From Bacteroides_E sp964522975 (GTDB lineage Bacteria > Bacteroidota > Bacteroidia > Bacteroidales > Bacteroidaceae): 7,113 nt of DNA. The stretch covers positions 1 through 7,113 of the forward strand of contig CAZFXK010000110.1 in NCBI GenBank assembly GCA_964522975.1. Direction: 5' to 3'. The notes under the pieces were generated by a model, which had not been told where the DNA came from, made no database searches, and saw only the letters and a list, made by a program, of their open reading frames with translations. The number at the start of each line of letters is the position of its first letter. Position 1 is the stretch's first letter. This document shows positions 6,452 to 7,113 of the stretch, one piece after another. The position numbers and the translations under genes are program-made.

Positions 6452-7113
6452 ATGAAAAAAATTGCATTTTTTTTATTATCATTCAGTATGATTTATTCCT
6501 GTACAACAAAAAACTCTGCGAACCCCTTTTTTGAGGAATTTCAGACAGAGTATGGCGTTCCTCCTTTCAATAAAATCAAGTTAGAACATTATGAACCGGC
6601 TTTCACAAAAGGAATGGAGGAAGAAAACAACATCATCCGGGGTATTGTAGAAAACCAGAACCCTCCTACATTTGATAATGTAATTGGAGCTTTAGACTCC
6701 AGTTCTCCAATCTTAGATAGAGTAAGTGGTGTATTTTTCAATCTAATTAGTGCAGAGAATACCCCACAACTGAATAAATTATATGTTAAACTTTCCCCTA
6801 AGCTCTCCGAGCACGAGGATAACATCTATCTAAATGCTGAGCTTTTCAAAAAGATAAAAACCATTTATGAACAAAAAGACGCAGAGAATTTAACAACAGA
6901 ACAACTCGCTTTACTGGATAAAACCTATAAAAACTTTGTGCGTAGAGGAGCTAACTTAAATGAAAAAGATCAAGCTCGCTTACGTGAAATAAACAAAGAT
7001 CTCTCCTTACTTGCCATTCAATTCAGTAACAATGTGTTAAATGGAGATAATGAATATCAACTAATCATTGAGAAAGAAGAAGATTTGGCAGGACTTTCGG
7101 CCGATTTTATTAC
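6452..7113 (+). CDS. M3 family metallopeptidase lipoprotein (Dcp/oligopeptidase-like), N-terminal part only
   Basis: Start of a zinc peptidase of the thimet oligopeptidase/peptidyl-dipeptidase Dcp family, which cuts dipeptides or short peptides from oligopeptides. I read 220 codons plus two bases, with no stop before the right edge. Full-length members are around 680-710 residues, so the HExxH zinc site lies outside the window and is not seen. Family evidence is the N-terminal helical region: NPFFEEFQTEYGVPPFNKIKLEHYEPAF at 24-51, NPPTFDNVIGALDSS at 70-84, and RRGANLNEKDQARLREINKDLS at 164-185. Residues 1-17 are a lipoprotein signal with lipobox IYSC and C17 as the lipidated cysteine. The following TTKNS lacks an acidic surface-export signal, so a periplasm-facing anchor is likelier. 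The start is 17 bases after the preceding stop and no TAnnTTTG box is visible in or near the gap, so it may be the last part of the rhomboid operon. Confidence 0.9.
   Translation, partial: MKKIAFFLLSFSMIYSCTTKNSANPFFEEFQTEYGVPPFNKIKLEHYEPAFTKGMEEENNIIRGIVENQNPPTFDNVIGALDSSSPILDRVSGVFFNLISAENTPQLNKLYVKLSPKLSEHEDNIYLNAELFKKIKTIYEQKDAENLTTEQLALLDKTYKNFVRRGANLNEKDQARLREINKDLSLLAIQFSNNVLNGDNEYQLIIEKEEDLAGLSADFI

Noticed and set aside
6589..6825. Minus-strand open frame of 78 codons opposite the M3 peptidase gene
   Set aside because: The plus-strand frame carries a lipoprotein signal and M3 family sequence; the antisense translation looks random.

Overview
The window looks like ordinary core chromosome of a Bacteroidota bacterium, most likely order Bacteroidales. 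The evidence is the AT-rich sequence, promoter boxes of the TAnnTTTG type at -7, AT-rich leaders without clear Shine-Dalgarno sites, and Bacteroidales-like versions of arginyl-tRNA synthetase, HU, aminopeptidase P and two rhomboids. I cannot name the genus from sequence alone. I see no insertion sequence, phage gene, tRNA, rRNA, CRISPR array or other sign of recent transfer.

Left half (minus strand, reading leftwards from about 3.6 kb): an HU-family DNA-binding protein (3263-3535) has a well-formed Bacteroidota promoter and an intrinsic terminator. Directly after that terminator a second promoter box starts the arginyl-tRNA synthetase gene argS (1366-3165). Ten bases after argS comes an Xaa-Pro aminopeptidase (M24B) gene that runs off the left edge with nearly all of its length present. 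argS and the aminopeptidase probably share a transcript.

Right half (plus strand, from about 3.7 kb): a divergent promoter region feeds a tight four-gene run with gaps of 13, 6 and 17 bases. The genes are a rhomboid protease, a second rhomboid protease with a basic, charged C-terminal tail, a membrane-anchored endonuclease/exonuclease/phosphatase-fold hydrolase, and the first third of a lipoprotein of the M3 (Dcp/oligopeptidase) metallopeptidase family that runs off the right edge.

The right-hand genes share a membrane and envelope theme: two intramembrane serine proteases, a hydrolase predicted to face the periplasm, and a lipid-anchored peptidase. A shared function is inference only. I found no clear previously undescribed system. 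The points most worth checking are the paired rhomboids with differing active-site signatures, the C-terminal tail on the second, the envelope-facing hydrolase beside them, a 15-codon open frame overlapping the first rhomboid start, and the compact terminator/promoter junction between HU and argS.
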